This document shows, one piece after another, positions 24,971 to 33,783 of a stretch of DNA of 62,723 nucleotides. How positions within the stretch are numbered: the stretch's first letter is position 1; the number at the start of each line of letters is the position of its first letter. Below the pieces are notes generated by a model, which had not been told where the DNA came from, ran no database searches, and saw only the letters and a program-made list of their open reading frames with translations. The translations under genes were made by a program, and so were the position numbers. Source of the DNA: Gemmatimonadota bacterium (GTDB lineage Bacteria; Gemmatimonadota; Gemmatimonadetes; Longimicrobiales; Gaopeijiaceae); contig VYAQ01000279.1 of assembly GCA_009844885.1 (NCBI GenBank), forward strand, positions 1 through 62,723, given 5' to 3'.

Positions 24971-26838
24971 CCCTCCCGTCCACCCGGCCGCGGCCGTCCA
25001 CCCCGCCGCCACAATTCACGCGCACTCCGCACGATCTCCGTGAAGCGCGGGTCACTGCGCAGGGGATCCCACATGGCGCTGCTCGTCAGGGAGACCAGCG
25101 CCGGATCGCGATTCCGGACTGCGGCCTCGAGGTGGGCCAGGGCTGCGGCGTGGTCACCCAGCCCGAGGGCTGTGGCCGCCATCTCCACGTCCGACACGCG
25201 CTCGCCGCGTGCAACAAGACCCTCATTGTGTTCGTGCCGCCAGCGCCAGTAGCTGGCCGGATCATCTTCCTCAAAGGTGTCGTGCAAGGCCTCGACGGAG
25301 GCCACTGCGTCGGGCGTTTCACCCTGGGTAGCCAGAATCCGCTGCTCGCGGACCTGGACGGCACCCGCGTGGTTGCCCAGGAGCAAGTGTGCTTCCTCCA
25401 GGCCAGACCAGGCCGGCGCCAAGCTGGGATCAGCGTCGAGGATTGCCGTGAACACGACGGCCGCGCTGTCGTAGCGGCCTTCCTGCAGCAGACGGTGGGC
25501 CCCGACCAATGGAGAGCCCCGGCCGAGCCGGCGCCCGAACCGTGTCGATTCCAGCAGGTAGCGCCGCCGCAGCGAATCGCCTGCGGCCTCCAGGGCCTGA
25601 GCCGTTTCCGCCACCACCTCCGCCCCTGCGCTCACCGCCGCGTCAACACCTGCGTCAATACCCGTGTTCACCCCCGCGAAGCCCGCACCCATCTGGTCGA
25701 GCAGGACCACCCTCGCCGCCGCCACCTCGTCCTCGGCACCCCCCATGGCCTCCGCCCGCCGCACATCCTCCAACACCTGCGCCAGGACTTCCGGCGGCAC
25801 CGAGTCGCGGTTCGGCAACTGCATCAGGCGCACGCCCGCCCGCCACGCGACCGGCAGCGAGAAGCCCGAATCGAGCGCCGCCGACCGGTCGAAGTAGCCC
25901 AGAGCCGCCTGCAGGCCCTCGGGGGTCCGCCGCTCCAACTCGCTCTTGCCCCGCAGAAACGCCCGGTAGGCCTCCGGATCCACCTCGGCGACCCTGTCGA
26001 CCTCTTCGATCATCTGATCGCCCAGTTCCCCCTGCACCGTACCGGCGATCTCGACCGCCACCTCGGTCTGCAGCCGCAGAATGTCCTTCATCTCGCGCTG
26101 GAAGGTGCGCGACAGCATGTGCGTATCGGTCGCGGCGTGCAGAAGCTGCAGCGTGATCCGCACGCTGTCGCTTTCGGACGTCATGGCCACGGAGCCCGTC
26201 ACGACGGCCTGCACCCCCAGCTCCGCCGCAATCTGGGGCAGCAGCATGTCGGAATCCGCATACCGCTCCACCGATGTCCGCGATACGACCCTGAGGCTTG
26301 TGATGAGACTGAGTTGGGTGATGATCTCCTCGTGGAGCTGGCGGGCGAAGAGGTCGTCCCCCTCCGCGAAGTCCGCCAGGGGAAGGACCGCGACCGCCGT
26401 AATGGGCGCATTGGGATCCAGGCTCGCGAACTGCGCGTCCGCGGCCGGCGCGGCGTCGATTCCGGCACTCGCGTCCCCCGTCACCGCGCTCCGCTGAAAC
26501 CACACCAACCCGAGCGCGACCGAGATCGAGGTCACGGCCAGCAGCGCCAGGCGCGGCGCCATGGTGACCTTCACGCCGCCCGGGGACTGGCGCGTCTTGG
26601 CCAACCCTTCGGGCGTCAGGTCGTAGACCCAGGCGAAGGCGACCACCACCGGCAAGCCCAGGAAGGCCGCCACCACCAGCGATTGCAGCACCCAGTCGGG
26701 CGCGTTGAAGGCCGGAAGCACGATCTCGCCGAGCTGCAGCACCACGAACGCCGCCGCCACGTACACGCCGCCCGCGCGCACGACGTGCCTCCGGCGCAAC
26801 TCCCGCCAGAAGGCACCCAGCCCCTGCCTTGGCTTCAT
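24967..26838 (-). CDS. TolB-like/TPR membrane protein
   Basis: 623 residues. The N terminus FWRELRRRHVVRAGGVYVA and two following hydrophobic segments (to about residue 80), with AWVYDLTPEGLAKTRQ, are the standard opening of a family of predicted signalling proteins. A third helix lies at about 95-115. Next is a TolB N-terminal-like domain (AVLPLADFAEGDDLFARQLHEEI, then VVSRTSVERYAD, then GVQAVVTGSV). The C-terminal half has TPR-like helices. Many relatives carry a cyclase or DNA-binding domain at the N terminus; this one does not. The GTGA overlap couples it to the propeller lipoprotein. Confidence 0.8.
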   Translation of the reverse strand: MKPRQGLGAFWRELRRRHVVRAGGVYVAAAFVVLQLGEIVLPAFNAPDWVLQSLVVAAFLGLPVVVAFAWVYDLTPEGLAKTRQSPGGVKVTMAPRLALLAVTSISVALGLVWFQRSAVTGDASAGIDAAPAADAQFASLDPNAPITAVAVLPLADFAEGDDLFARQLHEEIITQLSLITSLRVVSRTSVERYADSDMLLPQIAAELGVQAVVTGSVAMTSESDSVRITLQLLHAATDTHMLSRTFQREMKDILRLQTEVAVEIAGTVQGELGDQMIEEVDRVAEVDPEAYRAFLRGKSELERRTPEGLQAALGYFDRSAALDSGFSLPVAWRAGVRLMQLPNRDSVPPEVLAQVLEDVRRAEAMGGAEDEVAAARVVLLDQMGAGFAGVNTGIDAGVDAAVSAGAEVVAETAQALEAAGDSLRRRYLLESTRFGRRLGRGSPLVGAHRLLQEGRYDSAAVVFTAILDADPSLAPAWSGLEEAHLLLGNHAGAVQVREQRILATQGETPDAVASVEALHDTFEEDDPASYWRWRHEHNEGLVARGERVSDVEMAATALGLGDHAAALAHLEAAVRNRDPALVSLTSSAMWDPLRSDPRFTEIVRSARELWRRGGRPRPGGREG

Positions 26839-27040
26839 CTGTCGATCCCGTCCGGTCATCGCCAGCCGACAACGCACCATGCACACCGCAACGCGCACAC
26901 CTCATTGATGCACGCCGCAGTCCCATTATGTGACCCCTGAGGGTTGGGTTTCGCTAGTAGCGGCCCCGGTTGGATGAGTGCGGTCGGGCCGCGATTGGTT
27001 GCCCGAAATGGTGATTCCGACCTCGGGGTTCCCATCCGTT

Positions 27041-27082
27041 AACCTTGCAAATCGCGAATCGACGTTAGCGATTAGCAAGGTT
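27041..27082 (+). promoter_or_regulatory. Long inverted repeat upstream of capA-like gene
   Basis: Arms 27041-27055 (AACCTTGCAAATCGC) and 27068-27082 (GCGATTAGCAAGGTT) match at 14 of 15 positions around a 12-nt loop. It lies 30 bp before the start codon in the 274-bp region between divergent genes. It may be a dimeric regulator site or a 5'-leader hairpin. No clear promoter boxes were chosen around it. Confidence 0.55.
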
Positions 27083-27100
27083 CGCAGCACGTGCCGCCCC

Positions 27101-27107
27101 AAGGAGG
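27101..27107 (+). promoter_or_regulatory. Strong ribosome-binding site of the CapA-like gene
   Basis: AAGGAGG lies 5 nt before the ATG at 27113, the best Shine-Dalgarno match in the window together with the one at 29730. It fixes this start against in-frame codons further upstream. Confidence 0.8.
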
Positions 27108-27112
27108 ATCCC

Positions 27113-28531
27113 ATGCGCCGCCGCCCGTCCCGCTTCGCCGCCCCGACCCTTTTCCTCGTCGCCGCGACCATGCTGGCCCCGCCGGCGCAGCAGTACGTCC
27201 ACGCACAGTCGCGCTCGCCCATTGATTCCAACACCCGGTGGACGCTGGCAGCGGTGGGAGACGTGATCATGAACCGGCGGACGGCGCCGTTCGATCATCC
27301 GGGGGATCCGGGGTTCCACGAGCTTGCCAACATCATTCGCGCGGCCGACGCGGCGTTCATGAACCTGGAGCAGTCGGTGTTCCGGCTGCAGGAGTTCACG
27401 GGCTGGCCGGCTGCGGAGAACGGCGGCAACTACGAAGTCGGCTCGCCCGAGACGCTGCGGGACCTGGTCGACATGGGGTTCGACCTCTTCAACAACGCCA
27501 ACAACCACACCACCGACTACGGCGTCGAGGGGATGCGGCTGACCAACCGGCTGCTGGACGATTGGGGGCTGGTGCATTCCGGGGCCGGCGAGAACCTGGG
27601 GTGGGCCAGCCGACCGGGGTACCTGGAGACGCCGAAGGGGCGGATCGCGCTGATCGGCATGGCGTCCACCTTCACGCCGATGTCGCGCGCGGGGAAGGCC
27701 GGGCCCACGGTGCAGGGGCGGCCGGGGCTGAACCCGCTGAGGCTGAGCACTCGGTACGAGGGTTCGACGGAGACGATGGCTGCGCTGCGGGATGTGGCGC
27801 GCAGGCAGGGCGGAGACGTGTCGGATGACGCGGATGCGCCGGTGCGCGTGCTGGGGCGGACCGTGTACCCGGGCGAAGAGGACCGCACGATCGTGTCGCT
27901 GAACGAGGTGGACCGCGAACGGGTCCTGCACGAGGTGCGCAACGCTACCGACCAGGCCGACTACGTGGTCGTCAACAGCCACTCGCACGAACCCGGCAAC
28001 GCGTCGCAGGTGCCACCGCCGTGGATGGAGGAGTTCGCGCGGCAGGCAATCGACGCGGGGGCGAACACGTTCATCATTCACGGGCCGCACCAGTTGCGCG
28101 CGGTCGAGATCTACAACGGGCGGCCGATCTTCTACTCGCTCGCCAACTTCATCTTCCAGAACGAGACGATCGATCCGATGCCGTCCGACCAGCGCGACCG
28201 CTACGGGATCCCGCTGGACCGGCTGGCGTCGGAGATCTACGACACGCGTTTTCGCGTGGACGAGGACGGCAACCCCACCACGGGCTTCCCCACGGGCGCC
28301 GAGTGGTACGAGAGCGTGGTTCCGGTGGCCACCTTCGAGGGCGGCGAGGTGGTCGAGATCGTGTTCCACCCGATCGAGCTGAGTTGGAAGGCGCCGCGGG
28401 GGCGGCGGGGGACGCCCCGGATCGCGCCCGAGGAGCTGGGCCGGGCGATTATCGAGCACCTGGCCGAGCTGTCACGGCCGTACGGAACCGAGATCCGGTA
28501 CGAGGACGGCGTGGGGGTGTGGCGGCGGTAG
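27113..28531 (+). CDS. CapA-family metallophosphatase-like secreted protein
   Basis: 472 residues. A signal peptide (about 1-31, ending VHAQ) is followed by a CapA (PGA_cap) domain with metal-binding motifs GDVIMNR, NLEQSV, NNANNHTTDYG, VNSHSHEPGN and HGPHQLRAVEIYNGRPIFYS. CapA proteins belong to the calcineurin-like phosphoesterase superfamily and include the capsule poly-gamma-glutamate component of Bacillus. No capB or capC lies nearby, so a polyglutamate role is not supported. The start is fixed by AAGGAGG. It ends 16 bp before a convergent epimerase gene. Confidence 0.85.
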   Translation: MRRRPSRFAAPTLFLVAATMLAPPAQQYVHAQSRSPIDSNTRWTLAAVGDVIMNRRTAPFDHPGDPGFHELANIIRAADAAFMNLEQSVFRLQEFTGWPAAENGGNYEVGSPETLRDLVDMGFDLFNNANNHTTDYGVEGMRLTNRLLDDWGLVHSGAGENLGWASRPGYLETPKGRIALIGMASTFTPMSRAGKAGPTVQGRPGLNPLRLSTRYEGSTETMAALRDVARRQGGDVSDDADAPVRVLGRTVYPGEEDRTIVSLNEVDRERVLHEVRNATDQADYVVVNSHSHEPGNASQVPPPWMEEFARQAIDAGANTFIIHGPHQLRAVEIYNGRPIFYSLANFIFQNETIDPMPSDQRDRYGIPLDRLASEIYDTRFRVDEDGNPTTGFPTGAEWYESVVPVATFEGGEVVEIVFHPIELSWKAPRGRRGTPRIAPEELGRAIIEHLAELSRPYGTEIRYEDGVGVWRR

Positions 28532-28547
28532 AGGCCCGTCGCGGGGC

Positions 28548-29573
28548 TCATCCCTGGGACGCGTGCCACGCCGCCAGCACCGTCCGCTCCTTCTCTCGGC
28601 TCATCCCGAATCGGCGCTGCTCCCAGCGTGAGGCGGGGCGCGTCCTGTGCCAGTCGAGGGTGTCCCTGGTGGTGACCGCGAGCGGACGGAAGGTCAGCCC
28701 CGCGGCCACCGCCCTGCTCACATCGACGTATTGGAGTTCGTCGCCTGGGACCCACGCGGGGAGGTCGCGCCAGGCAGTTGTGTCGTTTGCCTCGAGGAAG
28801 TCCGACGGCACCCATGTGAACTTCACCGGCCGGGTCGTGACCGAGCGGATCCCGTACAGCGTCTCCGCCATCGAGAGCCGGCTCGCGGGACCCGTGCCGT
28901 TGAAGTCGCCCATGATTCCCTGCTCGGCGACCCGCACCGTCCACTCGGTCAGGTCGCGCTGATCGATGATCTGGTTCGAGTGGTCGGGGTTGCCGGGCGC
29001 GAGCACCTCGCCGCCCTGCTCAATCCGCACCGGCCAGTAGGTGAACCGGTCGGTGGGGTCGGTGGGGCCGACGATCAGCCCGGGGCGGATTACGGTGGTG
29101 CGTCCGGGGAAGGCCGCGTGCGCGATGTCCTCGCTCAGCCGCTTCATCAGGCCGTAGTGGGCGTCGTCGCCGTCCTGCCACCCCTCCGGCGGCTCGAAGC
29201 GCGGGTAGTCCTCGGGGACGGCGGGATCCCAGAGCACGGTGCCGCTCTTGGAGAGGTCCATGCCCTGGATCGCGTAGGCCGAGATCGACGAGATGAAGAT
29301 GTAGTGCTCGGCCGCGTCCTTGAGGAGCTCGGTGCTGAGCTGCGCCCAGCGATAGTTCTGGCAGTTGTTGTCGAAGACGACGTCCCAGGTCCGCCCCTCA
29401 AGCGCAGAGTGGTCACCGTTCCGGTCCCCGACGAGACGCTCGACGCCGTCGGGCAGGTCCGCGTCGGCACGGCCCCGCGTGAAGATCGTCACCTCGTGCC
29501 CGCGCTCCACCGCGTACCGGACCGTGTGCGGCCCGATGAATCCTGTCCCGCCCAGGATCAGGAATCGCTTCAT
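28548..29573 (-). CDS. NAD-dependent epimerase/dehydratase, cytoplasmic
   Basis: 341 residues starting MKRFLILGGTGFIGPHTVRYA, an extended SDR with GGTGFIG nucleotide binding and HYGLMK for the active-site Tyr/Lys pair. The FIFISSISAYAIQG region carries the serine. It shares long blocks with the exported protein at 33784-34959, for example GLIVGPTDPTDRFTYWPVRI here against GLIIGPGDPTDRFTYWPVRI there. Relatives include sugar epimerases and isoflavone-reductase-like enzymes; the substrate is unknown. The start was chosen at the Rossmann strand; the frame is open further upstream without homologous sequence. Confidence 0.85.
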   Translation of the reverse strand: MKRFLILGGTGFIGPHTVRYAVERGHEVTIFTRGRADADLPDGVERLVGDRNGDHSALEGRTWDVVFDNNCQNYRWAQLSTELLKDAAEHYIFISSISAYAIQGMDLSKSGTVLWDPAVPEDYPRFEPPEGWQDGDDAHYGLMKRLSEDIAHAAFPGRTTVIRPGLIVGPTDPTDRFTYWPVRIEQGGEVLAPGNPDHSNQIIDQRDLTEWTVRVAEQGIMGDFNGTGPASRLSMAETLYGIRSVTTRPVKFTWVPSDFLEANDTTAWRDLPAWVPGDELQYVDVSRAVAAGLTFRPLAVTTRDTLDWHRTRPASRWEQRRFGMSREKERTVLAAWHASQG

Positions 29574-29729
29574 GCTTCGTCTCTTTCGCGTGTAGTGGTT
29601 CTTCGCCTCGATCACCGTAACGTTTCCGCCGCGCTCGGGCCATGACGGGAAGCCGAACGGCCCCCGGCTTGCCTGGCCGCCCATCGACTGCGCATTGTAG
29701 GAAGGATCGGCTCCGCGTGATCGCTCTTG

Positions 29730-29736
29730 AAGGAGG
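29730..29736 (+). promoter_or_regulatory. Ribosome-binding site deciding the cassette B start
   Basis: AAGGAGG is 8 nt from the ATG at 29745. A TTG codon at 29727 in the same frame overlaps this site, so the downstream ATG is the credible start. Confidence 0.75.
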
Positions 29737-29744
29737 ATCTGCCC

Positions 29745-31109
29745 ATGCGCAGCCTGCATGTCCGAACCGACCGCGTCTCAACTCCCCTGGCCGTCCTGGC
29801 CCTGGCCATCGTGGCGACTCTGGCAGCCCTTCCCGTCGCCGCCCAGCAATCCGCGGTCAACGGCGGTGCCCACACGAACGACGTGACGTTCAGCAGGGAC
29901 ATCGCCCCCATCCTCCAGGCCAACTGCGAGATCTGCCACCGGCCGGCGTCCGTGGGTCCCATGTCGCTCATGACGTACCAGGAGGTGCGCCGCTACGCAT
30001 CGCGTGCGCGGGACCTCGTCTCGAAACGCCTCATGCCCCCGTTCCACCTCGACACCGGGGTCGGAATCCAGGAGATCAAGGATGACTGGCGGCTGAGCGA
30101 CGAGGAGATCGAGACGGTCGTGGCCTGGGTGGACGCCGGAGCGCCCGAGGGGGATCCCGCCGACCTGCCGCCGCCGATCGAGTGGCCGAACGAGCAGAAG
30201 TGGCAGCTGGAGGACATCCTGGGCCCGCCCGATCACGTGATCCGGTCGACGCCGTTCGACGTGCCCGCCGAGGGCGGAGACACCTGGTGGCGCCCGCGCG
30301 TCCCGACCGGGCTCGACGAGGACAAGTGGGCGATGGCGTTCGAGACGCGTCCTTCGTTTCCGGCCGGCCGCCAGGTCGTCCATCACGCGATCCCTCGCCT
30401 CCTGCGGCTCAACGAGGAAGGCGAGTACCGGCGCATCCAGAGCCTGTCCGAGTACGCCATGGGGAAGGTCGGCGAGATCGTGCCGGGCGATGCCGCGCGG
30501 CTCCTCAAGGCAAGCGACATGGTCGAGTGGGACGCCCACTACTACCCGATGGGCTACGACGTGCCGGGGGACCAGGTGGAGCTGGGCGTCTGGTTCCACG
30601 AGGAAGGCTACGAGCCGGAGTTCCAGCAGGACCTGCGCCTCTACCCGCTTCGCGGCGACATCGCGCTGGCGCCCGGCGGGACCGCGATGACCCAGGGCTT
30701 CCATCGGTGGGACCACCCGGTGCGCATCGACAGTTACCAGCCGCACGGCCACGTCCACCTGCACGCGATGTCCATCCAGGCCGTGTACCCCGACGGCGAC
30801 GTCGAGCTGATCAGCATGGTCACGGACTTCGACGCGCGCTGGCACCACAGCTACATCTACGAGGACGATGTGGCGCCGCTCCTCCCGGCGGGGACGGTTG
30901 TCGTGCTGACCGGGTGGTACGACAACACCGCCGAGAACGAGCTCACGCCGGACCCCGAGATCTGGTACGCGCGCGGCTCGCGGACGATGGACGAGATGTC
31001 GCACGCGTGGATCGCCGTCACCCACCTGACCGAGGACGGCTACCGGAAGCTGGTCGAGGAACGGGAAAGCCGGCTCGCGACCGACGACGAAGGCAGCAGC
31101 GGCAACTGA
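29745..31109 (+). CDS. Cassette B: c-type haem plus copper type II monooxygenase-like exported protein
   Basis: 454 residues. A signal peptide (about 1-35) is followed by a haem site CEICH in the same DVTFSRDIAPILQ context as cassette A. Its PHM-like histidine clusters VVHHAI, WDAHYYPMG, QPHGHVHLHAMS and DARWHHSY are in matching order. The shared cytochrome block ends GDPADLPPP in both. It is shorter than the cassette A protein and lacks that copy's C-terminal extension. The likely role is periplasmic redox chemistry on an unknown substrate. The next gene begins at the last base of the stop codon. Confidence 0.75.
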   Translation: MRSLHVRTDRVSTPLAVLALAIVATLAALPVAAQQSAVNGGAHTNDVTFSRDIAPILQANCEICHRPASVGPMSLMTYQEVRRYASRARDLVSKRLMPPFHLDTGVGIQEIKDDWRLSDEEIETVVAWVDAGAPEGDPADLPPPIEWPNEQKWQLEDILGPPDHVIRSTPFDVPAEGGDTWWRPRVPTGLDEDKWAMAFETRPSFPAGRQVVHHAIPRLLRLNEEGEYRRIQSLSEYAMGKVGEIVPGDAARLLKASDMVEWDAHYYPMGYDVPGDQVELGVWFHEEGYEPEFQQDLRLYPLRGDIALAPGGTAMTQGFHRWDHPVRIDSYQPHGHVHLHAMSIQAVYPDGDVELISMVTDFDARWHHSYIYEDDVAPLLPAGTVVVLTGWYDNTAENELTPDPEIWYARGSRTMDEMSHAWIAVTHLTEDGYRKLVEERESRLATDDEGSSGN

Positions 31110-31981
31110 TGCGCGGCACAATCGTGGCGCGCAGCATGCTCGCGGCACTGGTCCTGCTCGCGGCACTGGCGACCGTCGCCGGGCCCGTGCATGCGCAGCG
31201 ACAGCGCCTGCCCCTGGCCCCGATCCTGCCCAAAGGGGACGAGGTGGCCCCCTTCTTCGAGGGCTGGTACCGGAACGACGACGGCACCTTCACGCTCTCG
31301 TTCGGGTTCTTCAACCTGAACAGCGAGCAGGTCCTCGACATTCCGGTCGGTCCCGACAACTTCATCGAGCCGACCGAGTTCGACGGCGTCCAGCCCACCC
31401 ACTTCCCGGTGCGTCCGCGCCGCGACCGGGGCGTCTTCCACGTCACGGTGCCGGCCTCCTACGAGGACGGGGAGCGGGCGGTGGTGTGGACGATCACGGC
31501 GAACGGATGGACGAACGCCACCCCGGGGCGCGTCGGGATCCCGGCGCTGCAACTGGACTACGGACCGCGGGCCATGGGATCGGTGCCGCCGGTCGTGCGC
31601 TTCACGGCCGATGGGCCGGCGGGCCAGCACGTCCAGGGCGTGTGGGGGGAGCTGCGCACCGCGACGGTGGGCGAGCCGCTCACGCTGACGCTGTGGACGG
31701 AGGAGGTCTCGGTCCGCGCGCCCGACGACATGGTCAACCAGGTCGTCGACGTCGGGCTGAGCTGGTTCAAGCACCAGGGTCCCGCCGGGGCCATCACGGT
31801 TGAACCCAGGCGCGTGGTGGTGGAGGGCGGCACTGGCAAGGCAACCGCGACCGTCGTGTTCAGCGAGCCCGGCGAGTACGTGCTGCGCGCGCGCATCGAC
31901 AACTGGGATGCGAACGACAGCACCGGCGGCGACCAGTGCTGCTGGACGAACGCCTACGTGCGAGTCACGGTTTCGCCGTGA
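31109..31981 (+). CDS. Cassette B: secreted partner protein
   Basis: 290 residues with a signal peptide ending VHAQ. FEGWYRNDDGTFTLSFGFFN, QPTHFPVRPRRDRGVFHVTV and VVWTITANG match the cassette A partner block by block. A C-terminal beta-sandwich (VVFSEPGEYVLRARIDNWDA) with CC near the end (GGDQCCWTNAY) follows; these two cysteines are not in the other copy. The ATG overlaps the stop codon of the haem protein gene by one base, so the two products are made in a fixed ratio. I know no assigned function. A carrier or lid for the oxygenase, or an independent surface protein, are both possible. Confidence 0.7.
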   Translation: MRGTIVARSMLAALVLLAALATVAGPVHAQRQRLPLAPILPKGDEVAPFFEGWYRNDDGTFTLSFGFFNLNSEQVLDIPVGPDNFIEPTEFDGVQPTHFPVRPRRDRGVFHVTVPASYEDGERAVVWTITANGWTNATPGRVGIPALQLDYGPRAMGSVPPVVRFTADGPAGQHVQGVWGELRTATVGEPLTLTLWTEEVSVRAPDDMVNQVVDVGLSWFKHQGPAGAITVEPRRVVVEGGTGKATATVVFSEPGEYVLRARIDNWDANDSTGGDQCCWTNAYVRVTVSP

Positions 31982-32001
31982 CATGCGGGTGACCGCCTGA
32001 C

Positions 32002-32937
32002 GTGACCGTAATCGAGACAGCCGGGCTCACCAAGCGCTTCCCTGCGGTCCTGGCCGTCGACCGCGTCTCGCTCACGGTCGAGCAGGGCCAGGTCTTCGGC
32101 TTCCTGGGCCCGAACGGCAGCGGCAAGACGACGACGATCGGGATGCTGATGGGCATCATCAAGCCCACCGCGGGGAGTTTTCGACTCTTCGGCGCAGGCG
32201 CCCCGCGGGATCTCCTGGCCGCGCGCGCGAGGGTCGGAGCCACGCTGGAGACGCCGAACTTCTACCCCTACCTCAGCGGCCGTGACAATCTGCGGATCGC
32301 TGCGGCGATCAAGGGGATCGGCAAGGCGCGGATCGAGGAGTGTCTGGACATCGTGGGGCTGAGCGGGCGCGGCAAGCACCGCTTTCGGACCTATTCGCTG
32401 GGGATGAAGCAGCGGCTCGCGCTGGCGGCCACGATGCTGAACGACCCCGAGTTGATCGTGCTCGACGAGCCGGCCAACGGGCTGGATCCGAAGGGGATGA
32501 AGGAGGTGCGCGACATCATCCGACTGCTGGCGGAGCGCGGAAAGACGATCTTCCTGTCGAGCCATCTCCTGTGGGAGGTGGAGCGCACGTGCACCCATGT
32601 TTCGATTGTGAGGAAGGGTCGGGTCGTCGGCACGGGGACGGTGGCCGAGATCGTCGGCGGCGAGGTGACCGCGGTTGTGCGTGCGGAAGACGGCGAGAGG
32701 TTGCGCGCGGCCCTGGAGGCCTTCCCGGAGGCGACGTCCGTGCGCGCATCCGACGAGGGGCTGGTGGTCGCGCTGGCGTCGGACGACCTCGCGGCCCTCA
32801 ACCGGTATCTCACGGGCCAGGGGATCTACGTGTCGCATCTGGCGCGGCGGCACCGGAGCCTGGAGGACGCCTTCATGGACCTGACCGGCGAGGACGGCGA
32901 TGTGGGCCAGGCGTCGCTGACGGAGTTCGCGTCGTGA
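32002..32937 (+). CDS. ABC transporter ATP-binding protein
   Basis: 311 residues from a GTG. Walker A GPNGSGKTT, signature YSLGMKQRLAL (a common ABC-2 variant of LSGGQ), Walker B LIVLDEPANGLDP and the switch His in SSH. The C-terminal 90 residues form the regulatory extension of CcmA/NatA-type exporters. The membrane subunit starts inside its stop codon. The pair should export or extrude a compound, or act in the envelope. It begins 20 bp after cassette B on the same strand, so it may be read through from it. Confidence 0.93.
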   Translation: MTVIETAGLTKRFPAVLAVDRVSLTVEQGQVFGFLGPNGSGKTTTIGMLMGIIKPTAGSFRLFGAGAPRDLLAARARVGATLETPNFYPYLSGRDNLRIAAAIKGIGKARIEECLDIVGLSGRGKHRFRTYSLGMKQRLALAATMLNDPELIVLDEPANGLDPKGMKEVRDIIRLLAERGKTIFLSSHLLWEVERTCTHVSIVRKGRVVGTGTVAEIVGGEVTAVVRAEDGERLRAALEAFPEATSVRASDEGLVVALASDDLAALNRYLTGQGIYVSHLARRHRSLEDAFMDLTGEDGDVGQASLTEFAS

Positions 32938-33743
32938 GGCTGCTCGGCGTCCTGGGCCGGGTCGAGGCGCTGAAGGCCGTCAAGCGCCCCGCGTTCTGGG
33001 TGACCGTCGGCGTGTTCGCCGCGTTCACCACCATCGCGAACTTCGCGCCGGGCGGCGGCTCCGAGCGGGCCGGGTTCCCCGATGCGTGGAGGGGCATCAT
33101 CGAGCCGGCGATCAACCTCGGGCCCGTCTTTCTGGCGGCCCTGATGATCCTGCTCTTCGCGCCCGAGTTCCGGTGGCGGACTGCCCGGCAGAACGTCATC
33201 GACGGGCTGAGCAAGGAGCAGTTCTACTGGGCGAAGGTCCTGCTGCTGGCCGGGCTGGCCGCACTCTTCTTCGTCACTTCCCTCGTGATCGGCACCCTGC
33301 CGTTCGTCCTGGACCCGGGTGGAGGCGGCAGCGCCTTCATCGAGCCGATGGACCTCAACTACATGCTCGGGTTCGTCGTCGCGCTGCTGCTGTGGGGCAC
33401 GGCGGGGTTGATGATCTCGGCACTGGTTCGGGCCGCTGGCGCCGGGCTGGGTCTGCTCTTCCTCTATTTCATCTGTGAGCAGATCGTTACGGCGTTGCTT
33501 TCGAGTCGCTGGAGCGCGCTCGAGCGCTTTTTCGACTACCTGCCGGGGCAGTTGTTCCAGACGATCACGGACTCGACGCTGTACTACCCCGAGGTGCTGG
33601 CACGCACCAACGCCGCCCGGGCCGAACGCGGCCAGGACCTGCTGGTGTACCCGGAACTGTGGATCCTGCTGGTGGCGGCGGCAGGCTACGTGGTACTCTT
33701 CCTGGGGCTGGCCCACGTGAACATGCGCAGGCGGGATCTGTAG
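32934..33743 (+). CDS. ABC-2-type transporter permease
   Basis: 269 residues from a GTG overlapping the ATPase stop (GTGA). Six hydrophobic segments fit the ABC-2 fold, including FWVTVGVFAAFTTIANF, GPVFLAALMILLF, VVALLLWGTAGLMISALV and LLVAAAGYVVLFLGLAHV. The cytoplasmic RWRTARQNVIDGLSKEQFYWAKVL is the coupling-helix region typical of ABC-2 permeases. Together with the preceding ATPase it makes a two-subunit exporter; the substrate is unknown. Confidence 0.88.
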   Translation: MRLLGVLGRVEALKAVKRPAFWVTVGVFAAFTTIANFAPGGGSERAGFPDAWRGIIEPAINLGPVFLAALMILLFAPEFRWRTARQNVIDGLSKEQFYWAKVLLLAGLAALFFVTSLVIGTLPFVLDPGGGGSAFIEPMDLNYMLGFVVALLLWGTAGLMISALVRAAGAGLGLLFLYFICEQIVTALLSSRWSALERFFDYLPGQLFQTITDSTLYYPEVLARTNAARAERGQDLLVYPELWILLVAAAGYVVLFLGLAHVNMRRRDL

Positions 33744-33783
33744 CCTGACCCGGACGGGACACTCAACACGAAGGAAGTGCAAG

